From NCBI GenBank assembly GCA_022728415.1, contig JAIJJM010000111.1, forward strand, positions 1 to 7,025: 7,025 nt of DNA, in the 5' to 3' direction. Below the pieces are notes generated by a model. That model worked only from the letters and a program-made list of their open reading frames with translations, made no database searches and had not been told where the DNA came from. The position numbers and the translations under genes were made by a program. The DNA is from Collinsella sp. Its GTDB lineage: Bacteria > Actinomycetota > Coriobacteriia > Coriobacteriales > Coriobacteriaceae. Below are positions 1 through 5,832 of this stretch, piece after piece; positions within the stretch are counted from its first letter, which is position 1; each line of letters starts with the position of its first letter.

Positions 1-327
1 AAAACCCCGGGCCGCGAGGATGATGACACGCAGACAGCGGATGACACGTCGGCCATCGACTCCAAAGCACCTGTCCAGGTAAGCGAGCTCATCCCGCAGA
101 TCGTGGAAGCCGTGGGCGGCGCCGATAACATCTCGGGTGTCAACGCCTGCTTCACTCGCCTGAGGCTCAGCCTCAAAGACACCGCCCCTGTCAAGGACGA
201 TAGCGTCTTCACCAAAGACCTCGGCGCCAGCGCCATCGTGCACATTGGCGGCGGTGTTCAGATCGTTTACGGCAATAAAGCTTCTGTCTACAAAGTTGAA
301 ATGAGAGAATACTTGGGCATGGAATAA
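1..327 (+). CDS. PTS sugar transporter EIIC-EIIB, 3' end only (linker and EIIB domain)
   Basis: The reading frame is open from base 1 and stops with TAA at 325-327, so the 5' part of the gene lies outside the window. The visible 108 residues begin with KTPGRE, the same tail that follows the last membrane segment in the complete permease at 1399-2961. A polar Asp-rich linker follows, then an EIIB domain of the glucose/maltose PTS type. The ACFTRLR motif carries the cysteine (codon 148-150) that would take phosphate from EIIA and pass it to the sugar. By hand alignment about 52 of 81 EIIB residues match the second permease, so the two are paralogues. The gene ends LGME, also shared. No EIIA domain follows. 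The substrate cannot be judged because the EIIC part is missing. An ATG/GTG-initiated short version from 103 would start inside the domain and is not a real start. Confidence 0.93.
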   Translation, partial: KTPGREDDDTQTADDTSAIDSKAPVQVSELIPQIVEAVGGADNISGVNACFTRLRLSLKDTAPVKDDSVFTKDLGASAIVHIGGGVQIVYGNKASVYKVEMREYLGME

Positions 328-351
328 ATCCTGTCCCATAGCTTCACCACG

Positions 352-385
352 ATGCTCCGGAGATGGCATATCCGCTCCGGAGCAT
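352..385 (+). terminator. Stem-loop between the PTS gene and the RpiR gene
   Basis: An 11-base perfect inverted repeat, ATGCTCCGGAG (352-362) and CTCCGGAGCAT (375-385), with a 12-base loop, is followed by TATTGTTT. The T-run is poor, so this may be a partial terminator or a processing/stabilising stem rather than a full stop. It lies 24 bases after the PTS stop codon and just before the ribosome site of the regulator, so it could lower regulator expression relative to the permease if both are on one transcript. Confidence 0.6.
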
Positions 386-405
386 TATTGTTTGGAGTGA
401 TTTGA

Positions 406-1206
406 ATGTCGATGTACGAGGTCTATTCGAACCTCAGGTCTTGTATCGAAGACGTCGAGAAGGGCGGCAGCCTTGACGCCCACATCGCACTCTACGCCCT
501 TTCCCATCACGACGAGGTCCCAGAGCTCTCAATAGAAGAACTTGCCCGCGCGTGCAATACATCGCCCGCGACCATCTCGCGCTTCTGCAGGCGCGTAAAC
601 GGCTCGAGCTTTCGATCGTTCAAAGAGCAAGTTGACGACTTCAACGCTTGGCTCCAGCGTGAGACAACCGAGGCAAGGGCTCATAAGCAAATCGATATAC
701 CCTGGTATTTCGATATCGTAGAGACCTCTTTGCTTGAAACAAAACGTCTGCTCACTGAGGATCGACTCGAGCGGGCCGTTGACTGGCTTCTCGATGCGCA
801 AAATGTCTACGTATACGGAAGCTCATTCTCCAATCTCGTCGCCCGCTCACTCTGCGAAAAGCTGAGCCGCGTAAACCGACTGTGCTTCTCATTTGGCTCT
901 GTCAAGGGACAGGAGACGTCGCTCTGTCTGCTCCAACCCGACGATCTAACCATCTTTGTATCGTTCTCAGGGAAGACGAGCCATATCTTCAATCTTTACG
1001 TTGAGGCCAAGCGGCGAGGTTGCCGCGTTATTTGGATATCGAGCAACATGACATTCGATAACAACGGGGCGCGCGAGCTCTTGCTACCCGTGAGCGCGGA
1101 GTCACTCAGCGAGTACTCGACCGCCTTGGTTGAGGGCATGAGCCTACAAAGCGCGGTTAACGCTCTGTATATCAGCTGTGCAAATCGACTTCGGGCGCAG
1201 CGCTAG
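406..1206 (+). CDS. RpiR/MurR family transcriptional regulator (HTH + SIS)
   Basis: This 266-residue protein has the two-domain layout of the RpiR family. The N-terminal helix-turn-helix is at about residues 42-64 (SIEELARACNTSPATISRF, then CRRVN). The C-terminal SIS sugar-phosphate-binding domain spans about 130-245, with the VYGSS loop at 136-140 and the SFSGKTS loop at 186-192. Such proteins bind operators near sugar genes and respond to a phosphosugar, acting as repressors or activators. The start at 406 is supported by GGAG at 394-397 with an 8-base gap; the next ATG at 412 would sit 14 bases away. The gene lies 78 bases after the partial PTS gene on the same strand, so control of that upstream permease is the natural inference. 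The length is ordinary for the family (about 250-300). Its ligand cannot be told from the sequence. Confidence 0.93.
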   Translation: MSMYEVYSNLRSCIEDVEKGGSLDAHIALYALSHHDEVPELSIEELARACNTSPATISRFCRRVNGSSFRSFKEQVDDFNAWLQRETTEARAHKQIDIPWYFDIVETSLLETKRLLTEDRLERAVDWLLDAQNVYVYGSSFSNLVARSLCEKLSRVNRLCFSFGSVKGQETSLCLLQPDDLTIFVSFSGKTSHIFNLYVEAKRRGCRVIWISSNMTFDNNGARELLLPVSAESLSEYSTALVEGMSLQSAVNALYISCANRLRAQR

Positions 1207-1330
1207 CCGCAAACACGCTAGAACCGAAAAGAACGCACCTCACCGTCGCAAGGCGTCCGAATACACGATAGGCAGCGCCAAAAGAGAGCAGCGAGCACGT
1301 CATGTACTTGCCCATTCACCCCAAAACAGC

Positions 1331-1370
1331 ACAGGTCGGCGCCCGATTGAAGGATCGGGCGCCGACCTGT
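1331..1370. terminator. Strong bidirectional terminator between convergent transcription units
   Basis: A 17-base perfect inverted repeat (1331-1347 and 1354-1370; core GGTCGGCGCCCGAT) with the six-base loop TGAAGG sits between the + strand RpiR gene and the stop codon of the minus-strand PTS gene. On the minus strand the stem is followed by GCTGTTTTGG. On the + strand it is followed by ATTAATCTT. The position, 29 bases after the PTS stop codon, fits mainly as the terminator of the minus-strand operon, and it would also stop read-through from the regulator. The rest of 1207-1398 shows no gene. Confidence 0.88.
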
Positions 1371-1398
1371 ATTAATCTTGATTGTGCGTTTGAGTCGT

Positions 1399-2961
1399 TT
1401 ACTCCATACCCAGTAACTCGCGCATCTGGGTTGCGTAGTTAGATGCCATGTTGCCGTAAACAATCTGCACGCCGCCGTTAACATGCACGATGCCGCGCGC
1501 TTCGAGCTTTTCGGTAAACTCGGCGTCATCAACCACCTTGTCACAGTCATTGAGCTGGATGCGCAGGCGGGTGAAGCAGGCCTCGACAGACTTAATATTG
1601 TTGTCGCCGCCCACTGCCTCAACGATGGCGGGAATAAGGTCGCTGATCACGGTCTTGGGAGCCTTTTCGGCCTCATCGTCGGACTCTTCCTCGCGGCCGG
1701 GGGTCTTAAGGTCCTTCTTAAGAATGATGAACTTGAAGACGAAGTAGTACACCACGAAGTAGATGGGGCCGAGGAACAGGATAACCTGCCAGTTGGAACC
1801 CTTTGCGGCGCCCATGATGCCATTAAAGATAAGCGACAGGAGCGGGCCACCGAAGGACGCGGAACCGGCCACGTTGAACTGCAGGATATAGGTCAGCGCA
1901 TAGGCAAGACCAGCCATGAGAGCGTGGAACACGTAGAGGATGGGCGCGATAAACAGGAAGGAGTACTCGAGCGGCTCGGTAATGCCGGAGAGGATGCAAG
2001 GCACCACGATAGCGATCATGAGCGCTGCGGTCTTCTTCTTGTTCTTGGGAAGCGCCGTCTTGTAGAAGGCGAGTGCAGCTCCGGGCAGGCCGAACATGGC
2101 GAAGATAACCTTGCCGTTCATGACAAAACGGCTGACCTCGATGTTAAACGGCGTGCTGGGAGAGCCCAGGATCGCGTTGTAGATATTGATGGCGCCCTGA
2201 ACAGTCTGGCCGTCGATGGTCTCGACACCACCGAGCGACGTGAAGAAGAACGGGAGATAGACAAAGTGATGCAGGCCAAAAGGCAGGAGCATGCGCTCGC
2301 CGGCGCCGTAGACAAATGCACCAAAGGCACCCGTAGTCTTGATGAACTCGGACAGCGCACCGAGAGCGTTCTGAATAAACGGGAAAACAAAGGACATGAC
2401 CAATGCGAGGATGCTGCATGAGAGCAGCGTCACCGCCGGGATAAAGCGCGTGCCGTTGAAGATGGAGAACACGGCAGGCAGTTCAATCTTGTAGTAACGG
2501 TTATGCAACCATGCGACGATTGCACCCACCAGAAGACCGCCGATAACGCCAGTGTCGAGCGTGGTGATGCCGAGGATCGTGCTCTGGCCCGTCGTAAGAT
2601 TCGCGGGATCGATGACGCCAGTCGCCGTAAGGAACGTGCCCATCACGGAATTCATGCACATGTAGCCCAAAAAGCCACAAAGCGCCGCGGTAGCCTTCTC
2701 GGACTTGGCGAAGCCATAGGCGAGACAAATCGAGAAGATAACCGGGATGTTGTTCATAACGATGCCGGCAGCGGCCTTGAGAATCGAAAAGAAGATCGCA
2801 AAGCCCGGAGCAGCAAGCCAGGGAACAGCTGCCGTAAGGGTGGGGCTGGTAAAGGCATTGCCAAAGCCCTGAAGGATGCCGGCGATTGGCAGGATCAGGA
2901 CAGGCGTCATGAGGACTTTGCCCAGGCGCTGGAACTTTGCCAGCAGCTCATCTTTGTTCAT
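1399..2961 (-). CDS. PTS alpha-glucoside/glucose-maltose type EIIC-EIIB permease
   Basis: This is a complete 520-residue membrane permease of the glucose/maltose/alpha-glucoside PTS group. The EIIC domain (about 1-415) has many hydrophobic segments and family motifs: LPFGLHH at 226-232 and GITEPLEYSFLFIAP at 326-340. A hydrophilic linker (about 416-437) leads to the EIIB domain, with phosphorylation Cys462 in ACFTRLR (codon 1576-1578). The protein would import a sugar while phosphorylating it at C6. No EIIA domain is fused, so a separate glucose-type EIIA must supply phosphate. The start is supported by AAGAGGGG (plus-strand 2968-2975), six bases before ATG. It follows the GH4 phospho-glucosidase gene on the same strand with an 82-base gap, which points to an alpha-glucoside substrate such as maltose, trehalulose or another sucrose isomer. 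MalB/GlvC-type proteins are the likely relatives. The exact sugar is inferred from the neighbour. Confidence 0.93.
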   Translation of the reverse strand: MNKDELLAKFQRLGKVLMTPVLILPIAGILQGFGNAFTSPTLTAAVPWLAAPGFAIFFSILKAAAGIVMNNIPVIFSICLAYGFAKSEKATAALCGFLGYMCMNSVMGTFLTATGVIDPANLTTGQSTILGITTLDTGVIGGLLVGAIVAWLHNRYYKIELPAVFSIFNGTRFIPAVTLLSCSILALVMSFVFPFIQNALGALSEFIKTTGAFGAFVYGAGERMLLPFGLHHFVYLPFFFTSLGGVETIDGQTVQGAINIYNAILGSPSTPFNIEVSRFVMNGKVIFAMFGLPGAALAFYKTALPKNKKKTAALMIAIVVPCILSGITEPLEYSFLFIAPILYVFHALMAGLAYALTYILQFNVAGSASFGGPLLSLIFNGIMGAAKGSNWQVILFLGPIYFVVYYFVFKFIILKKDLKTPGREEESDDEAEKAPKTVISDLIPAIVEAVGGDNNIKSVEACFTRLRIQLNDCDKVVDDAEFTEKLEARGIVHVNGGVQIVYGNMASNYATQMRELLGME

Positions 2962-2983
2962 GGGATACCCCTCTTAAAGAAAC

Positions 2984-3014
2984 GGGGCGTGCAGCTCTAC
3001 AGCCCACACGCCCC
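2984..3014 (-). terminator. Intercistronic hairpin between the GH4 and PTS genes
   Basis: An eight-base perfect inverted repeat, GGGGCGTG (2984-2991) and CACGCCCC (3007-3014), encloses 15 bases containing a small inner GCT/AGC stem. Read on the minus strand the stem is followed by GTTTCTTT and, directly after, the ribosome site of the PTS gene. This could be a partial terminator or an mRNA processing/stability element that sets the ratio of enzyme to permease. It need not fully end transcription. Confidence 0.5.
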
Positions 3015-3043
3015 ATAACAGTTATCAAGCGCTATGGAACTAG

Positions 3044-4369
3044 CTACTTAAGCTCCGGCCAGTAATCCTTATTGGCCTCGATGAGCTTGTCGAGCACTTT
3101 GCGAGCCTTCTTTGCGTCACCGACCAGACGATTAAGCGTGAGTGCCTGCAGAGCCTTCTCGTAGGAACCCTCCATCCAAGCCTCAACAGTCAGGCGCTCA
3201 TAGGCGTACTGGTTCTCCATAAGGCCGCGATAGAAGGTACCGATCTTGCCAACAGCATAGGGCTGCGGGCCATTGGCGCCCACGCTTGCCGCGACCTCGA
3301 CCATGGCGTCATCGGGCATGCCCTCGACAATGCCGTTGTTGGGCACGATGACAATGAAGGTCTTGTTGGTGTTGCGATAAATGGCCGAGGTGATTTCCAC
3401 GATCATGTCGCCATGAGCGTCGTTTTGCACAACCGAGGAGTTCTTTGCGGTACCGACTTCGGCAACGCGCTTGCACTCGGCGAACACGCGCTTCTCACGA
3501 CCGTTGATGACCTCGTCGGAGCGAGTGTAATCGGGGTCGAGGTGAGCAACCTTGTACTCGGGATACAGATAGTACTGCAGATAAGTGTTGGGCAGATAGT
3601 CGGGGAAGTCCTCGAGCATGTCCTTGACCATGGCGTAGGTATCAAGCCAGGACTGGTCACGCTGCTCGGCATCGGCAGGAAGGAAGCCGTTCTTCTCCGT
3701 GTACTCCTTAATCTGCGGCACGAGGTCATGGCCCTCTTCATCGTAGATGTGCTTGAACCAACCGAAGTGATTGAGGCCGAAGTACACGGGCTCCGTCTTG
3801 CTCATATCGCGACCGAGCAGGCGACCGTAAGAGCGCATGAGGTTGACAGGCTGGTCGCAGATGTTGAGGACGCGATGCTCATCGGGCAGGACGCGCTCGA
3901 GACCATATGCCACAATAGCAGCCGGGTTGGTGTAGTTGATAATCCACGCCTCCGGGCTATGAGCGCGAACGTCGTTGACGATCTCAACCATGTCATGCAT
4001 GGAGCGCATACCGTAAGCCATGCCGCCAGGGCCCACCGTTTCCTGGCCGATGATTCCCATATGCAGCGGAATCTTCTCGTCCTTGCTACGCATCTCGTAG
4101 CCGCCGGTACGAATCTGGCAGAGCACAAAGTCGACGTCGGTGTAAGCCTCGTCCTTATCGGTGGTGTAACCAAACTCCACACCGGGCTCCTCCTCGGCGA
4201 AGAGGATCTTGCCAAACTCGCCGATCGGACGCTGGCGCTCGGCATCGATGTCATAGAGCATCACGCGGTTCAGCGGCAGAATGTCCATGTGCTTGGTCAG
4301 GGCTTTAAGAATGCCAGGGCACCACGTGGAGCCGCCACCAACGATCACAATATTGAGCTTATCCTTCAT
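3044..4369 (-). CDS. Glycoside hydrolase family 4, probable 6-phospho-alpha-glucosidase
   Basis: This is a 441-residue NAD- and metal-dependent family 4 glycosidase, close in length to GlvA/MalH (about 440-450). The N-terminal Rossmann motif is NIVIVGGGSTWCPG (6-19). GQETVGPGG (108-116) holds the Glu typical of the family. IINYTNP (143-149) and CDQP (171-174) line the active site, and GLNHFGW (198-204) supplies a probable metal-binding His201. In characterised members, an Asp directly after the Cys (CDMP) marks 6-phospho-alpha-glucosidases, whereas CNVP marks the beta enzymes. Here Asp172 is present but Met is replaced by Gln. It should act in the cytoplasm on the disaccharide 6-phosphate delivered by the PTS permease encoded next, yielding glucose 6-phosphate and a hexose. 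The start is supported by GGAGGGA (plus-strand 4376-4382) six bases upstream. It is the first gene of the minus-strand operon. Names used for relatives include malH, glvA and simA; I cannot choose among them. Confidence 0.92.
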   Translation of the reverse strand: MKDKLNIVIVGGGSTWCPGILKALTKHMDILPLNRVMLYDIDAERQRPIGEFGKILFAEEEPGVEFGYTTDKDEAYTDVDFVLCQIRTGGYEMRSKDEKIPLHMGIIGQETVGPGGMAYGMRSMHDMVEIVNDVRAHSPEAWIINYTNPAAIVAYGLERVLPDEHRVLNICDQPVNLMRSYGRLLGRDMSKTEPVYFGLNHFGWFKHIYDEEGHDLVPQIKEYTEKNGFLPADAEQRDQSWLDTYAMVKDMLEDFPDYLPNTYLQYYLYPEYKVAHLDPDYTRSDEVINGREKRVFAECKRVAEVGTAKNSSVVQNDAHGDMIVEITSAIYRNTNKTFIVIVPNNGIVEGMPDDAMVEVAASVGANGPQPYAVGKIGTFYRGLMENQYAYERLTVEAWMEGSYEKALQALTLNRLVGDAKKARKVLDKLIEANKDYWPELK

Positions 4370-4481
4370 GTTCCGTCCCTCCAGGGTTGGCTGATCGGTG
4401 TTCTCGAAGACCTTGGGCTCCGCGGTTGTCCTCGGTTTGCTTCGTTTCGATTGTCATTTTGCGACATGAGATCATTTGCGA

Positions 4482-4512
4482 GTCCCCGTGTGGGCCAATG
4501 CGAAACGGGGAC
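4482..4512. repeat. Inverted repeat in the divergent control region (GTCCCCGT/ACGGGGAC)
   Basis: An eight-base perfect inverted repeat, GTCCCCGT (4482-4489) and ACGGGGAC (4505-4512), has a 15-base spacer. No T-run follows on either strand, so it is not a typical terminator. It lies about 113 bases upstream of the GH4 start and about 155 upstream of the RpiR start. It may be a leader RNA hairpin of the minus-strand operon or a regulatory dyad. It is flanked on the GH4 side by a near-repeated CATTTTGCGA (4455-4464) and CATTTGCGA (4473-4481). Confidence 0.45.
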
Positions 4513-4529
4513 ACATGATTTCGCTCACA

Positions 4530-4543
4530 ACACAGATATGTGT
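4530..4543. promoter_or_regulatory. Perfect 14-base dyad, possible regulator binding site
   Basis: ACACA (4530-4534), GATA spacer, TGTGT (4539-4543) form a short dyad in the space between the divergent GH4 operon and the RpiR gene. Its symmetry and location fit a protein binding site. A 14-base dyad can also arise by chance, and which protein would bind is unknown. Confidence 0.3.
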
Positions 4544-4559
4544 AGGCAGACACGCACGT

Positions 4560-4578
4560 TTGCCCAGTTCATGGGCAA
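4560..4578. promoter_or_regulatory. Candidate RpiR operator, TTGCCCA-N5-TGGGCAA
   Basis: A 19-base dyad with perfect seven-base arms (4560-4566 and 4572-4578) and the spacer GTTCA lies between the divergently transcribed GH4-PTS operon and the RpiR gene. An extra half-like GGCAAT follows at 4581-4586. Arms of this size suit a dimeric HTH regulator of the RpiR type. Placement between the two start regions would let one protein control both directions. This is inferred from symmetry and position; no known motif was matched. Confidence 0.42.
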
Positions 4579-4610
4579 TAGGCAATCTTGACCGATTACC
4601 GATTTCTCAC

Positions 4611-4638
4611 CTGGCAACACAAAGCGGTACCATATATA
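4611..4638 (+). promoter_or_regulatory. Possible promoter of the second RpiR gene
   Basis: CTGGCA (4611-4616), a 16-base spacer and TATATA (4633-4638) resemble a sigma-70-type -35/-10 pair. Transcription would begin near 4645, leaving a leader of roughly 23 bases that includes GAGGGG at 4650-4655. The -35 has two departures from TTGACA. This placement supports the start at 4668 and argues against starts further upstream. Confidence 0.38.
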
Positions 4639-4667
4639 CGGCGAGGTACGAGGGGCTGAAACATCTT

Positions 4668-5417
4668 ATGAAAGATCAAGAATCTTTTTATGATCATGTG
4701 CGAGCTGGCGAGAGCAAGCTCAACGATCTCGAAAGCGAGATCATGCGCTACATCATCGAGCTGCGTGATGATATTGACGATGTCACGCTTAAGAGCGTTG
4801 CTGAACGGTTCTTTGTCGCTCCCAATACAATCGTCAGGCTTGCCCATAAGCTTGGCTTCTCGGGGTTTACGGAGCTAAAACAATCGTATTCCGCCTCGCT
4901 CGACCGCAATCGATTCACTATCGAGACGCTCCCGCTCGACACCCAGCTCGTACAGACCAAAGACTTACTTAACGATCGGGTCATCGATTCCGTCGTAAGC
5001 CTTATCCAGGATGCCTCACATATCGTGTTCTTCTGCTCGGGCTTTTCGAAATACCCATGCCTAGAAATGGCGGAGAAGCTCAAGATCGTGGGCAAGAACA
5101 CCGATACGCTCAGTGAACGCCACGTCATGAGACACTACGCAGAACTCCTTGGCAAAAACGACCTGGTCTTCAGCGTTTCCGTAAGCGGCGAAACGCAGGT
5201 GTCTATTGACGCCACATCGATAGCCAAAACGCGCGGATGCAAGATCGTCACGCTCACCGGCTTTTCTCGAAATTCTCTCTCGAAACTAGCCGACTATCCT
5301 ATCTACACCGTGCAAAAAGAAATCCGCTTGGGCAGCATGGACCTCGACAGTCGATTGATGTTCTATTACGTTTTCGAATTGATATTTGAGCGTTACTTCA
5401 AACTGGCCAGGAAATAA
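4668..5417 (+). CDS. RpiR/MurR family transcriptional regulator, divergent from the GH4-PTS operon
   Basis: From ATG 4668 this gives 249 residues. The HTH lies at about 39-63 (VTLKSVAERFFVAPNTIVRL, then AHKLGF), followed by the family-typical SGFTELK. The SIS domain spans about 115-235, with CSGFSKYP (123-130) and SVSGET (171-176) as the phosphosugar-binding loops. The frame stays open upstream to 4476, but that extension lacks family character and covers the dyads and probable promoter. GAGGGG at 4650-4655 precedes 4668 by 12 bases, slightly long. The gene is divergent from the GH4 phospho-glucosidase and PTS genes, the usual arrangement for a local regulator. I infer that it senses a glucose-6-phosphate-type sugar or the disaccharide phosphate and controls that operon. 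Whether it activates or represses cannot be seen. Confidence 0.92.
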   Translation: MKDQESFYDHVRAGESKLNDLESEIMRYIIELRDDIDDVTLKSVAERFFVAPNTIVRLAHKLGFSGFTELKQSYSASLDRNRFTIETLPLDTQLVQTKDLLNDRVIDSVVSLIQDASHIVFFCSGFSKYPCLEMAEKLKIVGKNTDTLSERHVMRHYAELLGKNDLVFSVSVSGETQVSIDATSIAKTRGCKIVTLTGFSRNSLSKLADYPIYTVQKEIRLGSMDLDSRLMFYYVFELIFERYFKLARK

Positions 5418-5492
5418 AACTTGGCATGCGCCCGGTTTCGACTCTTTAGCAGCCTTCTATATGAAAGGTATCGTCCTATGCCAATGATGTAC

Positions 5493-5576
5493 CTAAAAAT
5501 GATACGCGTCCTTCTAGTGGCATTTCATTGACCAGAGTTTTAGAAATGCGACGAGAAGGACGCGTATCATTTTTAG
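5493..5576. repeat. 84-base near-perfect palindromic element (MITE-like, or terminator)
   Basis: The arms 5493-5515 and 5554-5576 are perfect 23-base inverted complements (outer end CTAAAAATGATACGCG). Further in, CATTTC (5521-5526) pairs with GAAATG (5543-5548), with an internal mismatch zone between and a 16-base apical loop. The ends are A-rich on the left and T-rich on the right, so RNA from either strand would form a long hairpin ending in a short U-run. It could act as a bidirectional terminator for the RpiR gene. The length and near-perfect symmetry also fit a small non-autonomous mobile element or a paired repeat unit. It is flanked by AC on both sides (5491-5492 and 5577-5578), too short to count as a proven target duplication. 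Confidence 0.75.
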
Positions 5577-5585
5577 ACTTTTGAG

Positions 5586-5643
5586 GCGAGCAACCTCGCT
5601 GCCCGAATAAACGGGAACGAGCAAACCCCTCCCTATTTTGCTC
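5586..5643 (+). repeat. Three consecutive small hairpins ahead of the phosphatase remnant
   Basis: In order: GCGAG/CTCGC (5586-5590, 5595-5599, four-base loop); CCCG/CGGG (5602-5605, 5612-5615); GAGCAAA/TTTGCTC (5619-5625, 5637-5643). A Shine-Dalgarno-like AGAGAGG follows at about 5647-5653, before ATG 5663. The cluster may be an RNA leader left from a once-functional gene. No known riboswitch class was recognised. Confidence 0.35.
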
Positions 5644-5662
5644 ATCAGAGAGGTTTCGACAC

Positions 5663-5809
5663 ATGTGGCGCATCTTGTTTATCCGCCATGACGCTACCTG
5701 TCGCATCCTTAGATTAATGTCTGGAAAAGTCGGAATTTTCGCTTACGGAGCACGGACAGTCGTTACCTCGTGTGGAATACCCTGGGAGTATACTGGACGC
5801 TTATATTGA
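5663..5809 (+). pseudogene. Degraded low-molecular-weight protein tyrosine phosphatase fragment
   Basis: A 48-codon frame with a plausible ribosome site begins MWRILFIRHDATCRI. The gene starting at the window's end reads MQRILFICHG from its internal ATG, and over 28 bases from each of these ATGs (5663 and 6995) I count 22 identical. Most differences are at third codon positions. The low-molecular-weight phosphatase signature C-x5-R begins with the nucleophilic Cys; here that codon is CGC (Arg8) and the following Gly is Asp. Further on, TSCGIPWEYTG matches the family's SA(G/A)TSxxExG region at compatible spacing. About three residues are missing between the two motifs and the frame stops at 5807-5809, far short of the usual 150 or so residues. 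I read it as a remnant that cannot be catalytic. An alternative is a histidine phosphatase fragment, since RHDAT resembles RHGET/RHGAT, but the later motif fits that family less well. Confidence 0.5.
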
Positions 5810-5816
5810 CGAGCAT

Positions 5817-5827
5817 AAGGAAAGGGG
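5817..5827 (+). promoter_or_regulatory. Ribosome binding site deciding the acyltransferase start
   Basis: The purine run AAGGAAAGGGG ends five bases before ATG 5833. It selects this codon over the upstream in-frame GTG-type start at 5770, which has no comparable site and encodes residues outside the family pattern. Confidence 0.7.
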
Positions 5828-5832
5828 CAGCA

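Larger units (their letters stand above)
5418..5832. other. Intergenic stretch with palindromic element, hairpins and a gene remnant
   Basis: These 415 bases separate the RpiR gene from the acyltransferase gene. From 5418 to about 5477 I see nothing distinctive. An 84-base palindromic element occupies 5493-5576, small hairpins run from 5586 to 5643, and a 48-codon phosphatase-like remnant fills 5663-5809. The rest carries the acyltransferase ribosome site. The density of repeats and remnants suggests past rearrangement here. Confidence 0.6.

Noticed and set aside
1483..2421. Long + strand open frame (312 codons) opposite the PTS permease gene
   Set aside because: It is antisense to a clear EIIC-EIIB gene, its translation is rich in charged residues with no recognisable fold, and it has no convincing ribosome site.
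3413..4591. Long + strand open frame (392 codons) opposite the GH4 gene
   Set aside because: It mirrors the strongly supported GH4 coding frame, and its translation shows no family motif. It is a codon-bias shadow.
4476..4667. 64-residue N-terminal extension of the second RpiR protein
   Set aside because: The extension lacks RpiR character and overlaps the dyads and likely promoter, and family proteins begin close to the HTH as they do from 4668.
5535..5550. GAGTTTTAGAAATG resembling the start of some type II CRISPR repeats
   Set aside because: It occurs once, with no spaced repeats and no cas gene in the window. It is part of the palindromic element.
5770..5832. Upstream in-frame start for the acyltransferase
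   Set aside because: The residues before MPKHEER are not family-like, and the strong purine-rich ribosome site lies directly before 5833.
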